From: Planctomycetaceae bacterium
Lineage (GTDB): Bacteria > Planctomycetota > Planctomycetia > Pirellulales > Pirellulaceae
Assembly: GCA_012959465.1 (NCBI GenBank)
Contig: DUDC01000342.1
Span: 11,391-44,424, forward strand
Direction of reading: 5' to 3'
DNA length: 33,034 bases
This document shows positions 1 through 8,281 of this stretch, one piece after another. The stretch's first letter is position 1; each line of letters begins with the position of its first letter. Below the pieces are notes generated by a model, which was not told the DNA's origin, did no database searches, and was given only the letters and a program-made list of their open reading frames with translations. The position numbers and the translations under genes are program-made.

Positions 1-435
1 GACGTGTTTGAGGCGATTGTCGCGGCGGTCTACCTTGACGGTGGTCTGGAACCTGCGCGGGACTTTGTGCTTGAACATATGAAGCCGCAGATCGAAGCCG
101 TGACAGACGCTGGGCATGGCGAGAATTACAAATCGCACCTTCAACAGGTCGCTCAACGCCAATTCGGAAATACACCGGTCTATAAGCTGATCGATGAAAA
201 AGGACCAGACCATAGCAAGTGCTTTAAGGTCGCCGCACGAGTTGGCGATCGGCTGTTTGAGGGGGCCTGGGGCCGAAGTAAGAAGGAAGCGGAACAACGA
301 GCGGCGTGCAACGCGCTCGAGGAAATTGAACCACCCTCGACAGAAGACAGCTCAGCGGACGTTGCCAATGACCCAACTGGCGATTCCGAACGCGACATGG
401 ATGTTTCGCATAAAAAGTCTGCCGATGAGATCTAG
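1..435 (+). CDS. rnc: Ribonuclease III, C-terminal part (5' end outside window)
   Basis: This is the C-terminal part of RNase III, the dsRNA endonuclease that processes rRNA precursors and structured mRNAs. The reading frame is open at base 1. The first residues, DVFEAIVAAVYLDGG, match the end of the RNase III catalytic domain, where the acidic DxFEAxxxAxYLD segment is typical. A double-stranded RNA-binding domain follows at about residues 40-108 of the fragment, from NYKSHLQQ to the KKEAEQRAACNALEEIE helix. A polar tail of about 35 residues ends the protein. The stop is at 433-435, 26 bases before the next gene on the same strand. The first internal ATG is not a start, because the fold is already under way upstream. 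The family assignment is firm; the N-terminal signature motif cannot be seen here. Confidence 0.93.
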   Translation, partial: DVFEAIVAAVYLDGGLEPARDFVLEHMKPQIEAVTDAGHGENYKSHLQQVAQRQFGNTPVYKLIDEKGPDHSKCFKVAARVGDRLFEGAWGRSKKEAEQRAACNALEEIEPPSTEDSSADVANDPTGDSERDMDVSHKKSADEI

Positions 436-461
436 ACGATCGTACGGCACAGGCCCCTAAG

Positions 462-1475
462 GTGAATCGAGTGCAAAAAATTCGCTGCGTTACGTTGTTA
501 TCGGGCGGTTTGGACAGCAAGCTGGCGATTCGGATCATGCAGGAACAGGGAATTGAAGTCGAGGCACTCAACTTCAAGACGATCTTCACTTGTTGTCAGG
601 ACCAGTCAGCTCAGGCGGCGAGGGACCTGAATGTTCCGCTCACCGTTTTGACCCAACAAGACGATTATTTGGACATCGTCAAGCACCCCCGCTTCGGCTA
701 CGGAAAAGGTGCCAATCCATGCGTCGATTGTCGCATCTACATGTTTGAGCGAGCCAAGTCCTATATGGAGCAGACTGGCGCGCAGTTCATCGTCAGCGGT
801 GAGGTGGTCGGCCAACGTCCGATGAGTCAAAAGAAGCGGGACCTGCACGCCATATCTCACCACTCCGGTCTAGAGGACCTGTTGTTACGCCCCCTCTCTG
901 CACAACTGCTGGCACCCACATTGCCTGAACGCGAAGGGTGGGTAGACCGATCGAAACTCTATCAGTTCTTCGGCCGCAGCCGTAAAGGCCTTATCCGCTT
1001 GGCAAAGGAGTTGGGGATCACCGACATACCGATGCCCTCATCGGGTTGTGCATTAACCGAACCACTATTCTCACGAAAAGTGTATGACCTAGTCGTGTTG
1101 GAACCGGAAAGTAGCCGCTGGCAATTCGAACTGCTCAAACACGGTCGACATTTTCGCTACAGCGAGGCGACGAAGATTGTGGTTGGCCGCAACGAACCGG
1201 AAAACGACATGTTGCAGTACGTTCACCAGCAAAAGGACGCCAGCAGTGCTCTGGCGCTGGTGCCTCAGGGCTTCCAAGGACCGGTTGTGTTGTTAGTGGG
1301 CGAGGAGACAGAGGCTGGTCGACATTTTGCAGCGGGGCTCATGTTGCGGTACTCAAAAATCGGACCCACCGAGACAACCGCGACGACCATCGAGCGACGC
1401 GGTCGATCGAACGAGACCATTATTGCTCAAACCGACGAATCGGCAGCAGCGGCCTTGCCGATCACCAAACAATGA
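462..1475 (+). CDS. PP-loop ATPase, MnmA/ThiI-like tRNA-thiolation family protein
   Basis: A 337-residue protein. It has a PP-loop signature SGGLDS at residues 14-19, which binds ATP and adenylates the substrate. Several cysteine motifs follow: CC in FTCCQDQS, an NPCVDC motif like the NPCxxC of MnmA, and a later SSGCALTEP. This pattern fits tRNA sulfur-transfer enzymes and possible iron-sulfur variants. The C-terminal third, with HFRYSEATKIVVGRNEPEN, resembles the small RNA-binding module (DUF814/NFACT-R-like) found in some relatives. I do not see the MnmA PRC-barrel domain, so it is probably not MnmA itself. The start is GTG at 462, with a second GTG at 471; neither has a strong ribosome site. 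It lies 26 bases after rnc and may be cotranscribed. The exact nucleotide modified cannot be read from the sequence. Confidence 0.8.
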   Translation: MNRVQKIRCVTLLSGGLDSKLAIRIMQEQGIEVEALNFKTIFTCCQDQSAQAARDLNVPLTVLTQQDDYLDIVKHPRFGYGKGANPCVDCRIYMFERAKSYMEQTGAQFIVSGEVVGQRPMSQKKRDLHAISHHSGLEDLLLRPLSAQLLAPTLPEREGWVDRSKLYQFFGRSRKGLIRLAKELGITDIPMPSSGCALTEPLFSRKVYDLVVLEPESSRWQFELLKHGRHFRYSEATKIVVGRNEPENDMLQYVHQQKDASSALALVPQGFQGPVVLLVGEETEAGRHFAAGLMLRYSKIGPTETTATTIERRGRSNETIIAQTDESAAAALPITKQ

Positions 1476-1633
1476 TCCCGGCACACGACGGAAGGCTAGC
1501 TGCGGCGACGCCCGCGGGGTGGCCATGTCAGGTAGCCGCCCGTGTGAGCCCGCGAAACGTGAATTGTGTACACCGCTGTGGTACTCTACGTATCGTATTG
1601 CGTTTTTCTCGTTGATCGCACAGGAGAGAGCTA

Positions 1634-3127
1634 ATGCGTCCGTCATTTCTTTTTGCCTCCCTGCGTACCGCCGTCGTACTGGCAATTCTCATCGGTTTTT
1701 CACATCCTGGTCAGGAGGATTTAAAGGCAGAAACCGATGGAGACGTGTTTCGCGCCGGGGCATCGGCGAGCAACATTACACCGCCACTCGGTGAATTGAT
1801 CGTCGGCGGTTGGAAGCCAGTTCCAGCGACGCACATCCACGACGAGCTGTACGCGCGTTGTCTTGTGCTAGACGATGGCGCAACGAAATTGGCGATCGTG
1901 TTGTGCGACAACGTTGGGATTTCTCGCGAGGTGTTCGAACTCGCCAAGGCCGAAGTGAGCAAGACGACTGGGCTTCCGGCGAGTCATTTACTCATGGCCT
2001 CGACTCACACCCACTCGGCGACAACAGCCCGTGGGCCGAGCAAGGTCATTTGGGAAGATGACTTGACGGATTATCAGCGGTTCTTGGCCAAGCGGATTTC
2101 TGATGGTGTTCGTCGCGCCCTGAACCATCTCGAACCTGCTCGAATCGGGTGGGGGAAAATCGACGAGCCGACGGAGGTATTCAACCGCCGATGGTATGTA
2201 AAGGACGCCGGCTTGCTTTCCAATCCCTTTGGCGGCGTTGACCAAGTGCGTATGAACCCGCCTCGCGGAAGCGCCGTGTTGGACCGCCCAGCCGGTCCCA
2301 CCGACCCAGAAATCAGTTTCATTTCGGTGCAGAGTGTCACAGGTCGTCCGATTGCTCTGTTAGCCAATTATTCGCTGCACTATGTGGGCGGTGTTCCAAC
2401 AGGCGAAGTTTCGGCAGACTATTTCGGCTGCTTTGCCAAGTTGGTGGCTGAGAAATTGGGAGCTGACGATCAGACTCCGGCATTCGTCGGCATGCTCTCC
2501 AATGGCACCAGTGGTGATGTCAACAACATCAATTTCACGCAGTCCAGTTCACAGCGAAAGAGATACAAGTCATACGAAAAGATGCAAGAGGTGGCCGAGA
2601 AAGTCGCCAGCCGTGTGTACGAGGCGAATCAAAAAGTTGTTTTTCACGACTGGGTACCGCTTGCTGCTCGCGTCACCGAGTTGCAGCTGACACTGCGCAA
2701 GCCAAGCCGGGAAATGCTGCAACACTTGGCAAATTCCGTCGCGTCGGACACAGACCAGGGCCACAGTAGAACGAGGATCTATGCCGATCGAATCGCAAAA
2801 CTCAAGAGGGCACCAACGACGGTTCACGTTCCCTTGCAAACGATTTGCATCGGAGAATTGGGTGTCGCTGCGATCCCCTTTGAGGCGTTTGCCGAGATTG
2901 GGTTGGAGTTAAAGGATCGCGGTCCATTTGAGCAAACGTTCACTATCGAGTTGGCCAATGGATCCTACGGCTACTTGCCAACGCCACGGCAGCACCGTTT
3001 GGGAGGATACGAGACTTGGTTGGGGACGAACTTTGTCGAGTTTGATGCATCGATCAAGATTGTCAACTCGATCTTGGGGATGTTCGACGAATTGGACTCT
3101 GCCCGACGTTCCAAAGTACAACGGTGA
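1634..3127 (+). CDS. Secreted neutral/alkaline ceramidase-like hydrolase
   Basis: A 497-residue protein with an N-terminal signal peptide: a basic start MRPSFLFASLR, then a hydrophobic VVLAILIGF core, with probable cleavage before DVFRAG. The mature part begins with FRAGASASNITPP, the usual opening of the neutral ceramidase N-terminal domain. It contains the metal-binding ASTHTHS motif and an NGTSGDVNN segment that corresponds to the catalytic-serine loop of neutral ceramidases (NxGDVSPN). It is shorter than true ceramidases (about 650-700 residues) and has no clear C-terminal immunoglobulin-like domain, as in many planctomycete homologues, so the substrate is uncertain. The start ATG at 1634 has AGGAG seven bases upstream. 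It precedes a sulfatase in the same direction; the two could act together on sulfated glycolipids or glycans. Confidence 0.85.
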   Translation: MRPSFLFASLRTAVVLAILIGFSHPGQEDLKAETDGDVFRAGASASNITPPLGELIVGGWKPVPATHIHDELYARCLVLDDGATKLAIVLCDNVGISREVFELAKAEVSKTTGLPASHLLMASTHTHSATTARGPSKVIWEDDLTDYQRFLAKRISDGVRRALNHLEPARIGWGKIDEPTEVFNRRWYVKDAGLLSNPFGGVDQVRMNPPRGSAVLDRPAGPTDPEISFISVQSVTGRPIALLANYSLHYVGGVPTGEVSADYFGCFAKLVAEKLGADDQTPAFVGMLSNGTSGDVNNINFTQSSSQRKRYKSYEKMQEVAEKVASRVYEANQKVVFHDWVPLAARVTELQLTLRKPSREMLQHLANSVASDTDQGHSRTRIYADRIAKLKRAPTTVHVPLQTICIGELGVAAIPFEAFAEIGLELKDRGPFEQTFTIELANGSYGYLPTPRQHRLGGYETWLGTNFVEFDASIKIVNSILGMFDELDSARRSKVQR

Positions 3128-3270
3128 CGAATTCGACTTCCCGCCATTTTTGCGCGCGTGAAACACCTACCGACGAACTTTTTTTCCCCATTGCCGTCGT
3201 TGTCGAACTGGCAATTGAGCATCGCGACCCTGAACTCAACTCATCTCAACTGGTGTGGAGCCCGTTGCCA

Positions 3271-4698
3271 ATGATCAGGCATCTATTGAACCCTCGTTTT
3301 TACGCCGTCATGATCCTCGTTGGTTTATTCGCAGGCGGCAATCGGGCTGCTGGAGATGCGCCCAATGTGCTGATCGTGATGGCGGACGACTGCACGCACA
3401 ATGACCTGGCGCTGTACGGTGGCAAGAACGCGATGACGCCGAATATCGATCGCTTGGCAACTCAAGGGCTGACGTTTAACCATGCCTATTTAAGCGAGGC
3501 GATGTGCCAGCCATGTCGAGCGGAGCTCTACAGCGGGCAATTCCCCCTCCGCAATGGATGTGCCTGGAATCACTCGGCCAGTCGTCCGCAAACCAAGAGC
3601 ATACCGCAGATGCTGGGTGCTCGTGGCTATCGAGTGGGGATCGCTGGGAAGATACACGTAAAACCAGCCTCGGCGTTTCCATTTGAAAAGGTTGGCGGGT
3701 TTGACCAAAGTTGCGTTCGTAGCCCTACGAAAACACACGACATGGATGGTCTTGTAGAGTTTATCACGCGCAGTGACACGACGCCTTTTTGTCTGGTCGT
3801 GGCGTTGGTAGAACCCCACGTGCCTTGGGTGATGGGAGATCCGTCCGAGTATCCGTCAGCGAAAATCGAACTGCCACCCAACATCGCTGACACACCAAAG
3901 ACTCGCGATGCGTTTTCTCGATACTTGGCCGAAATTACTTACATGGACGGGCAAGTTGGGGAGATCTTGGAGACCCTGAAACGATCGGGAAAGGCCGACA
4001 CGACACTGGTGCTCTTCACATCGGAACAGGGCTCACAGTTTCCCGGTTGCAAGTGGACGAATTGGGATACCGGCCTACACACTGCGTTAATCGCGCGTTG
4101 GCCGGGAACGGTACCGGCAGGGAAGCGAACTTCGGCCCTTGTTCACTACGCCGATGTGTTGCCTACGTTGCTGGATTTCGCCGGTGGAACACCGGATAAC
4201 GCTGCGTTCGACGGACGTAGTTTTCGGCACGTTCTGGAGGGCAGGAGTGATCAGCACCGCCAATTTGTCTACGGTATCCACAACAACGTTCCAGAAGGTC
4301 CCGCGTATCCAATCAGGACGATCAGTGACGGACAGTACCGCTACATTCGCAACCTAAAACCGGCCGAAATCTACATTGAAAAGCACCTCATGGGGTGGAC
4401 GGGTGATGGCAAACTGAACAACCCGTATTGGGCGACGTGGGTGTCTGGCAGTTGGAACAACGCGCAGACCTACACGCTGGTAAAGCGATACATGCATCGC
4501 CCGGCGGAACAACTGTATGAGACGAAAAGTGATCCGTTCGAACTGACAAACTTGGCAAACGATGCGGACTTGGCTGTGGTGCGCGACCGCATGGCCGCCG
4601 AGCTCGACCGGTTCCTGGTTGATCAGAGAGATCCCGGAATTGCACTGGATAGCCTTGAGGCGATCAATGCCGCCCGGCGAGGCAAGCATACCTGGTAG
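3271..4698 (+). CDS. Secreted type I sulfatase (formylglycine-dependent)
   Basis: A 475-residue arylsulfatase-family enzyme. The N-terminus MIRHLLNPRFYAVMILVGLF is an export signal. The mature start PNVLIVMADD carries the metal-binding DD pair (Asp39-Asp40). The sulfatase signature is CQPCR at residues 79-83, where Cys79 should be converted to formylglycine. The fourth position is Cys instead of the usual Ser or Ala. Later motifs include GYRVGIAGKIH and VALVEPHVPW, and TSEQGSQFPG occurs where the second metal site is expected. The frame is open upstream to 3124, but ATG 3271 is preferred because it begins the signal peptide and has GGAG ten bases before it. The gene follows the ceramidase-like gene by 143 bases. 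The sulfated substrate is not known. Confidence 0.92.
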   Translation: MIRHLLNPRFYAVMILVGLFAGGNRAAGDAPNVLIVMADDCTHNDLALYGGKNAMTPNIDRLATQGLTFNHAYLSEAMCQPCRAELYSGQFPLRNGCAWNHSASRPQTKSIPQMLGARGYRVGIAGKIHVKPASAFPFEKVGGFDQSCVRSPTKTHDMDGLVEFITRSDTTPFCLVVALVEPHVPWVMGDPSEYPSAKIELPPNIADTPKTRDAFSRYLAEITYMDGQVGEILETLKRSGKADTTLVLFTSEQGSQFPGCKWTNWDTGLHTALIARWPGTVPAGKRTSALVHYADVLPTLLDFAGGTPDNAAFDGRSFRHVLEGRSDQHRQFVYGIHNNVPEGPAYPIRTISDGQYRYIRNLKPAEIYIEKHLMGWTGDGKLNNPYWATWVSGSWNNAQTYTLVKRYMHRPAEQLYETKSDPFELTNLANDADLAVVRDRMAAELDRFLVDQRDPGIALDSLEAINAARRGKHTW

Positions 4699-4722
4699 CA
4701 GAAGACTCTTGGACTCCGGATG

Positions 4723-5994
4723 TCACTCACCGCATCCGCCATTTGGTGCACGATCGATGCGAGCTTCGATGCCTTCCAGTAGGTCTTCGAAGACTGACGA
4801 GGTCGATCTGAGAATGTCATTGTGATGCATCGGGAGGACCAGCACATCGGTTACGCCGTCTAATAGCCCGCTCTTGAGCGATACTACGCCGTCTCCTTGT
4901 CCCGTCAACATTTCATCGCCCAATTGAGTTCTGAGATACGTGAACTGTTCCGACACGATCCGTTCGACGCGGCCACGACGGTGAAGCCTCAGCAGTCCGT
5001 CGATGGCCGAGGGAACCTCAGAGTTCAGGTTTCCGCGTGTTCCCAAAATGATGGAGTAGGACACGGCAGAGTTTCGATCGAGTTGGTTAAGATGCCGGAG
5101 GACTTTCGACTCCGGTCGTAAATCGCGCAACGACACATTGACTTCCTCGGTGATGTCACTCACCAACTTACCAACGCGCGACGGGACGATCTCGACGAGA
5201 GGCAGTCGTATCGGTGGGCCTGCTAGACCGGGGAAGGCCAAGTCGCTTCCGTGGTTGGGCGTCGCGACCATGATCAACTGAACCACGCACTTGGGGGCGG
5301 GAGCCAGTTCAGCGTGCTCGAGCATCCATCGCGATACCAGTCCGCCCATTGAATGTGCGACAATGGTAACTTTCACCTGCGGGTGGTTCTTTGCGAATTC
5401 GTGCAAGGCCGAACTAAGGTCTCGAGCAGCCACTTGTACGCCGTTACGACTTCGATAGCCGAATTGTGCCGTTGCATGCCCGGCAGCGGCAAGTCGAGCC
5501 TCGACGTTTCGAAGCTCATCGGGTGCCGATGCGAATCCGTGGACAATCAGGACGATATGATCAGTTTGAAGCTTGTCGCGGTCGTAATGCAGGCCGAGTG
5601 CTGAGTCTTCACGAGCGGTAGCTGTTCGCAGCGTGCTCCCCAACTTTTGCTTTCTTTTTCTGATCGCCTCCCTGTCGATTTCCACAAGCAGTCGGTCGCG
5701 CTCACGTTTCAGATGAAAGTCGGGCTTTAACAATAGATTCAAGCCGTAGAGCGTCCAACGTCCACTCCTTGAATTCAGATCAACGGTCTTTGAACCAGGG
5801 AAGGGGACGTGGATCTCGACTCCCGCTTGTCGCACGACTTCACGCCAAACGTCTTTCCACGCTAGCGTCCCATTATTTGTTGGGACAGCAATCACAAGAA
5901 CGTCGTTCTGCTCGGATGCTGAAGCGACCCTTAGTAGAACGCAGGTGATCAACAAAGCAGAAAAAACGATGGAAGAGTATTTCCGGATTTCCAT
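4723..5994 (-). CDS. Exported alpha/beta hydrolase (lipase-like)
   Basis: A 423-residue protein with a signal peptide (MEIRKYSSIVFSALLITCVLL) and an alpha/beta-hydrolase core from about residue 140. The oxyanion-hole strand is IVLIVHGFAS and the nucleophile elbow is AHSMGG (GxSxG-like with Ala first). MVATPNHGSD follows, and a late HHNDIL supplies a likely catalytic histidine. The arrangement resembles bacterial lipases and PGAP1-like esterases. About 130 residues precede the core and show no recognised domain. ATG 5994 is chosen over the upstream in-frame start at 6021 because the signal peptide begins there and GAGGA sits seven bases before it. The gene is convergent with the sulfatase (24-base gap). 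It lies 59 bases downstream of the microcompartment operon on the same strand, so read-through is possible. The substrate is unknown. Confidence 0.82.
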   Translation of the reverse strand: MEIRKYSSIVFSALLITCVLLRVASASEQNDVLVIAVPTNNGTLAWKDVWREVVRQAGVEIHVPFPGSKTVDLNSRSGRWTLYGLNLLLKPDFHLKRERDRLLVEIDREAIRKRKQKLGSTLRTATAREDSALGLHYDRDKLQTDHIVLIVHGFASAPDELRNVEARLAAAGHATAQFGYRSRNGVQVAARDLSSALHEFAKNHPQVKVTIVAHSMGGLVSRWMLEHAELAPAPKCVVQLIMVATPNHGSDLAFPGLAGPPIRLPLVEIVPSRVGKLVSDITEEVNVSLRDLRPESKVLRHLNQLDRNSAVSYSIILGTRGNLNSEVPSAIDGLLRLHRRGRVERIVSEQFTYLRTQLGDEMLTGQGDGVVSLKSGLLDGVTDVLVLPMHHNDILRSTSSVFEDLLEGIEARIDRAPNGGCGE

Positions 5995-6053
5995 TGGCTG
6001 GTCCTCGGTGAATACGACCACTCACCAGATTCTTTGCCAGATGGCGGAGCATG

Positions 6054-6992
6054 TCAACGTCCGATTCGTTTCATGACCGTGTCGAGGGTCTGCCGAAGGA
6101 CCTGTGCGGACCGACTTAGCCCCTGTATTTCCTTGGGCCATAAGTCGATTTCATACCGTTTTATAACTCCTCCACGGCCGACGATGGACGGGACACTTAA
6201 AGCCACATCGCGGATGCCGTAACAACCATCCTGAACGCTACTAATCGGCAACAGTCGCTGTTTGTCCAAAACGATGGTATCGATGACGTCACGGATGGCG
6301 ATGCCGACCGCGAAACCAGCTCCGCCTTTCTTCGAAATCACTTCAGCCCCAGATCCCTTGGTGCGCGTGAAAAGGTCACTGGCCGTGTTTGCCGTCCAGC
6401 CAGAAAATTTGCCAAGTGGAAGACCGCCGAGCGTCGCGCTGGACCAGATCGGCACCATGCTGTCGCCGTGTTCACCCAAAATAATTGCGTCAACTTGTGT
6501 GGGAGCGGCCTTGAGATGTTCCGCGATCAAGCTGCGGAATCGGATCGTGTCGAGTTGCGTGCCCAGGCCAAGGACCTGATGCAACGGAAGAGAGAGTCGT
6601 TGCGCCGCGACATACGTCAGGATGTCGACCGGGTTGGACACCACGAACACGATTGCGGAATCCTTCACTCCGACACGGGCCACTTCATCGAGTATCGATA
6701 AAAACAGGTCGGTGTTGCGGTTGATCAAGTCAAGCCGGCTTTCATCGGGCTTACGTCGAAGGCCAGCGGTAATGCAGATGATGTCACTGTCGGGCACATG
6801 TTCGTACCCACCTGAACTGATGATTTGATCCGACGTGCTTGGACCACCATGCAGGAGGTCCAGTGCTTGACCAGCGACCAGTTTCTCATTGACATCCAGC
6901 AATGCGATCTCGCGAACGACGCCGCTGCATTGCAAAGCGAACCCCGCGCTCGATCCTACAAGTCCACCACCACCAATAATGCTGACCTTCAT
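6054..6992 (-). CDS. Malate/lactate dehydrogenase family enzyme of the PVM microcompartment operon
   Basis: A 312-residue NAD-dependent 2-hydroxyacid dehydrogenase. The Rossmann motif GGGGLVG is at residues 7-13, and Asp33 after the second strand indicates NAD rather than NADP. The mobile-loop sequence ITAGLRRKPDESR places Arg80 at the position that separates malate (Arg) from lactate (Gln) enzymes, and Arg86 is the second substrate arginine. The catalytic histidine is in LGEHGDSMVP. On this basis a malate-like specificity is predicted, although the pathway context would suit a lactate or lactaldehyde redox partner. ATG 6992 has GAGGA seven bases upstream. It is the last gene of the operon, 94 bases after the aldolase. 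No encapsulation helix is obvious; the C-terminal helix is the normal one for the family. Confidence 0.9.
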   Translation of the reverse strand: MKVSIIGGGGLVGSSAGFALQCSGVVREIALLDVNEKLVAGQALDLLHGGPSTSDQIISSGGYEHVPDSDIICITAGLRRKPDESRLDLINRNTDLFLSILDEVARVGVKDSAIVFVVSNPVDILTYVAAQRLSLPLHQVLGLGTQLDTIRFRSLIAEHLKAAPTQVDAIILGEHGDSMVPIWSSATLGGLPLGKFSGWTANTASDLFTRTKGSGAEVISKKGGAGFAVGIAIRDVIDTIVLDKQRLLPISSVQDGCYGIRDVALSVPSIVGRGGVIKRYEIDLWPKEIQGLSRSAQVLRQTLDTVMKRIGR

Positions 6993-7086
6993 CGACGATT
7001 CCTCAATCCTCTGCCTGACGGCACGTTCTTTACTGACTTGATGGAATGACCGCACATTGTGCCATTACGTCACGTCCTATTTTCTC

Positions 7087-7938
7087 TTACTTTTGCAATT
7101 GAGCCATCACCTGTTCGGTGATGGTCTTGATCAATTCAGCGGTATCGGCTGATGCGGGTGACTTCACAGCACGAGGACCCATGGCCGGTGGTGCTTCGAA
7201 TGCGTTGCGCTCGACACCCGACTCCGCCCAACTGTCACGGAAGATGTCATTTGCACAGACGTCGCAGTCCTCGAACTCCTTGGTGTTGCGCGGGTCGCTA
7301 AATCCCCATTGCTGTTTGAGATCCAACAGCTCGCGTTCCTTCTCTTCGCTAAAGTAATGCACTTTGCCGAGTTGCTTTGCGAGGATCAAAATCCGGCAAT
7401 AGGCATCCAGAATTTCCGTCCACCAGTAGGCTCGTTCCACATTTTCACCAAAGCTCACTGTTCCGTGGTTCGCCAAGATGATGACATTCGTCCGATCGAC
7501 GAATGGTCGAATCGTGTCGGCAAAATCCTGGCCACCGGGCGTCTCGTATTTGGTGATCGGTACATCGCCAAGGAAGACCTCTACCTCTGGAAGTACACAC
7601 TGTGGAATCGGTTCCCGGGCAACTGCGAAAGCGGTCGCATGCGGCGGATGGCAATGCACGACACTCTTGATGTCCGAACGTTGCTTATAGATCTCCAGAT
7701 GGAGGAGAGCTTCGCTGGATCGCTTTTTGCGACCTGCTGTCTGTTTCCCGGCCATGTCGATCGTGCAAATATCGTCGACCTTGAGGAAGCCCTTCGAGTG
7801 CATTGTAGGCGTGCAGAGTACCTCATTTTCACCGACTCGCACCGAGATGTTGCCGTCGTTGGCAGCCGCGAATCCTTTGTTGTAGATTCGCTTTCCAATT
7901 TCGACGATGTCTTGCTTAATCCTGTGTACGTTGTCCAT
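7087..7938 (-). CDS. Class II sugar-phosphate aldolase with C-terminal encapsulation peptide
   Basis: A 283-residue member of the AraD/FucA aldolase family, expected to cleave L-fuculose 1-phosphate and/or L-rhamnulose 1-phosphate to DHAP and L-lactaldehyde. Zinc ligands and catalytic residues are visible: His95 and His97 in HCHPPH, His158 in ANHGT, and Glu76 in SSEALLH. FucA is about 215 residues. The extra C-terminus contains a CDVC pair (225-228), then a Pro/Ala-rich linker, then an amphipathic helix at 265-283 (TAELIKTITEQVMAQLQK). That helix looks like an encapsulation peptide that would target the enzyme to the shell interior. ATG 7938 is preferred over an upstream start at 8022: it begins the domain and has AGAGGG upstream. 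It lies 31 bases after a BMC-P gene. Confidence 0.93.
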   Translation of the reverse strand: MDNVHRIKQDIVEIGKRIYNKGFAAANDGNISVRVGENEVLCTPTMHSKGFLKVDDICTIDMAGKQTAGRKKRSSEALLHLEIYKQRSDIKSVVHCHPPHATAFAVAREPIPQCVLPEVEVFLGDVPITKYETPGGQDFADTIRPFVDRTNVIILANHGTVSFGENVERAYWWTEILDAYCRILILAKQLGKVHYFSEEKERELLDLKQQWGFSDPRNTKEFEDCDVCANDIFRDSWAESGVERNAFEAPPAMGPRAVKSPASADTAELIKTITEQVMAQLQK

Positions 7939-7969
7939 CTGTTCAAACCCTCTTAGACCACTGGGGTCA

Positions 7970-8281
7970 TTACTTTCGTTCTTGTAAGGAAGTTGCTTTC
8001 GGATCGATATTGATTTGGTCAAGCAGCGCGGCGCTATAGCAGTCCACCGGCTTGATTTCTGGTCGAAACGGTTGAGCCGCTTCGCCCCCTTCGGCGATCG
8101 CCACCTGGCACCCGATGTTTACTCCCAGGTCATCCCAGGCGACGAGCATGTCGGATTGTGGTGTTAGGTCTTGTTGTAGTTCTTCCAGTGTTTGCGGCGC
8201 AATCAGTTTCAGTCGAGCGCCGACAAAACTCGGGTGGCAACTGCTAAGCGTCACGGTTCCAAGGACTTTGGCGATTCTCAT
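7970..8281 (-). CDS. BMC-P (EutN/CcmL) pentameric vertex protein, divergent copy
   Basis: A 103-residue shell protein that should form pentamers capping the vertices of the microcompartment. The N-terminus MRIAKVLGTVTLSSCHPSFVGARLKLI is the typical EutN/CcmL opening, ending in the G-x-x-L strand. The central segment is LVAWDDLGVNIGCQVAIAEG. The usual DxxGAGxGExV turn is changed to DDLGVNIGCQV, so this copy is the most divergent of the three. The C-terminus is longer, ending in ALLDQINIDPKATSLQERK. ATG 8281 overlaps the stop of the upstream gene by four bases (ATGA), which implies translational coupling. The frame is open further upstream to 8341, but the domain starts at this ATG. Confidence 0.93.
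   Translation of the reverse strand: MRIAKVLGTVTLSSCHPSFVGARLKLIAPQTLEELQQDLTPQSDMLVAWDDLGVNIGCQVAIAEGGEAAQPFRPEIKPVDCYSAALLDQINIDPKATSLQERK

Noticed and set aside
7309..7956. 215-codon open frame on the plus strand
   Set aside because: It lies opposite the aldolase, whose family motifs and ribosome site are clear; the translation shows no recognisable motif.
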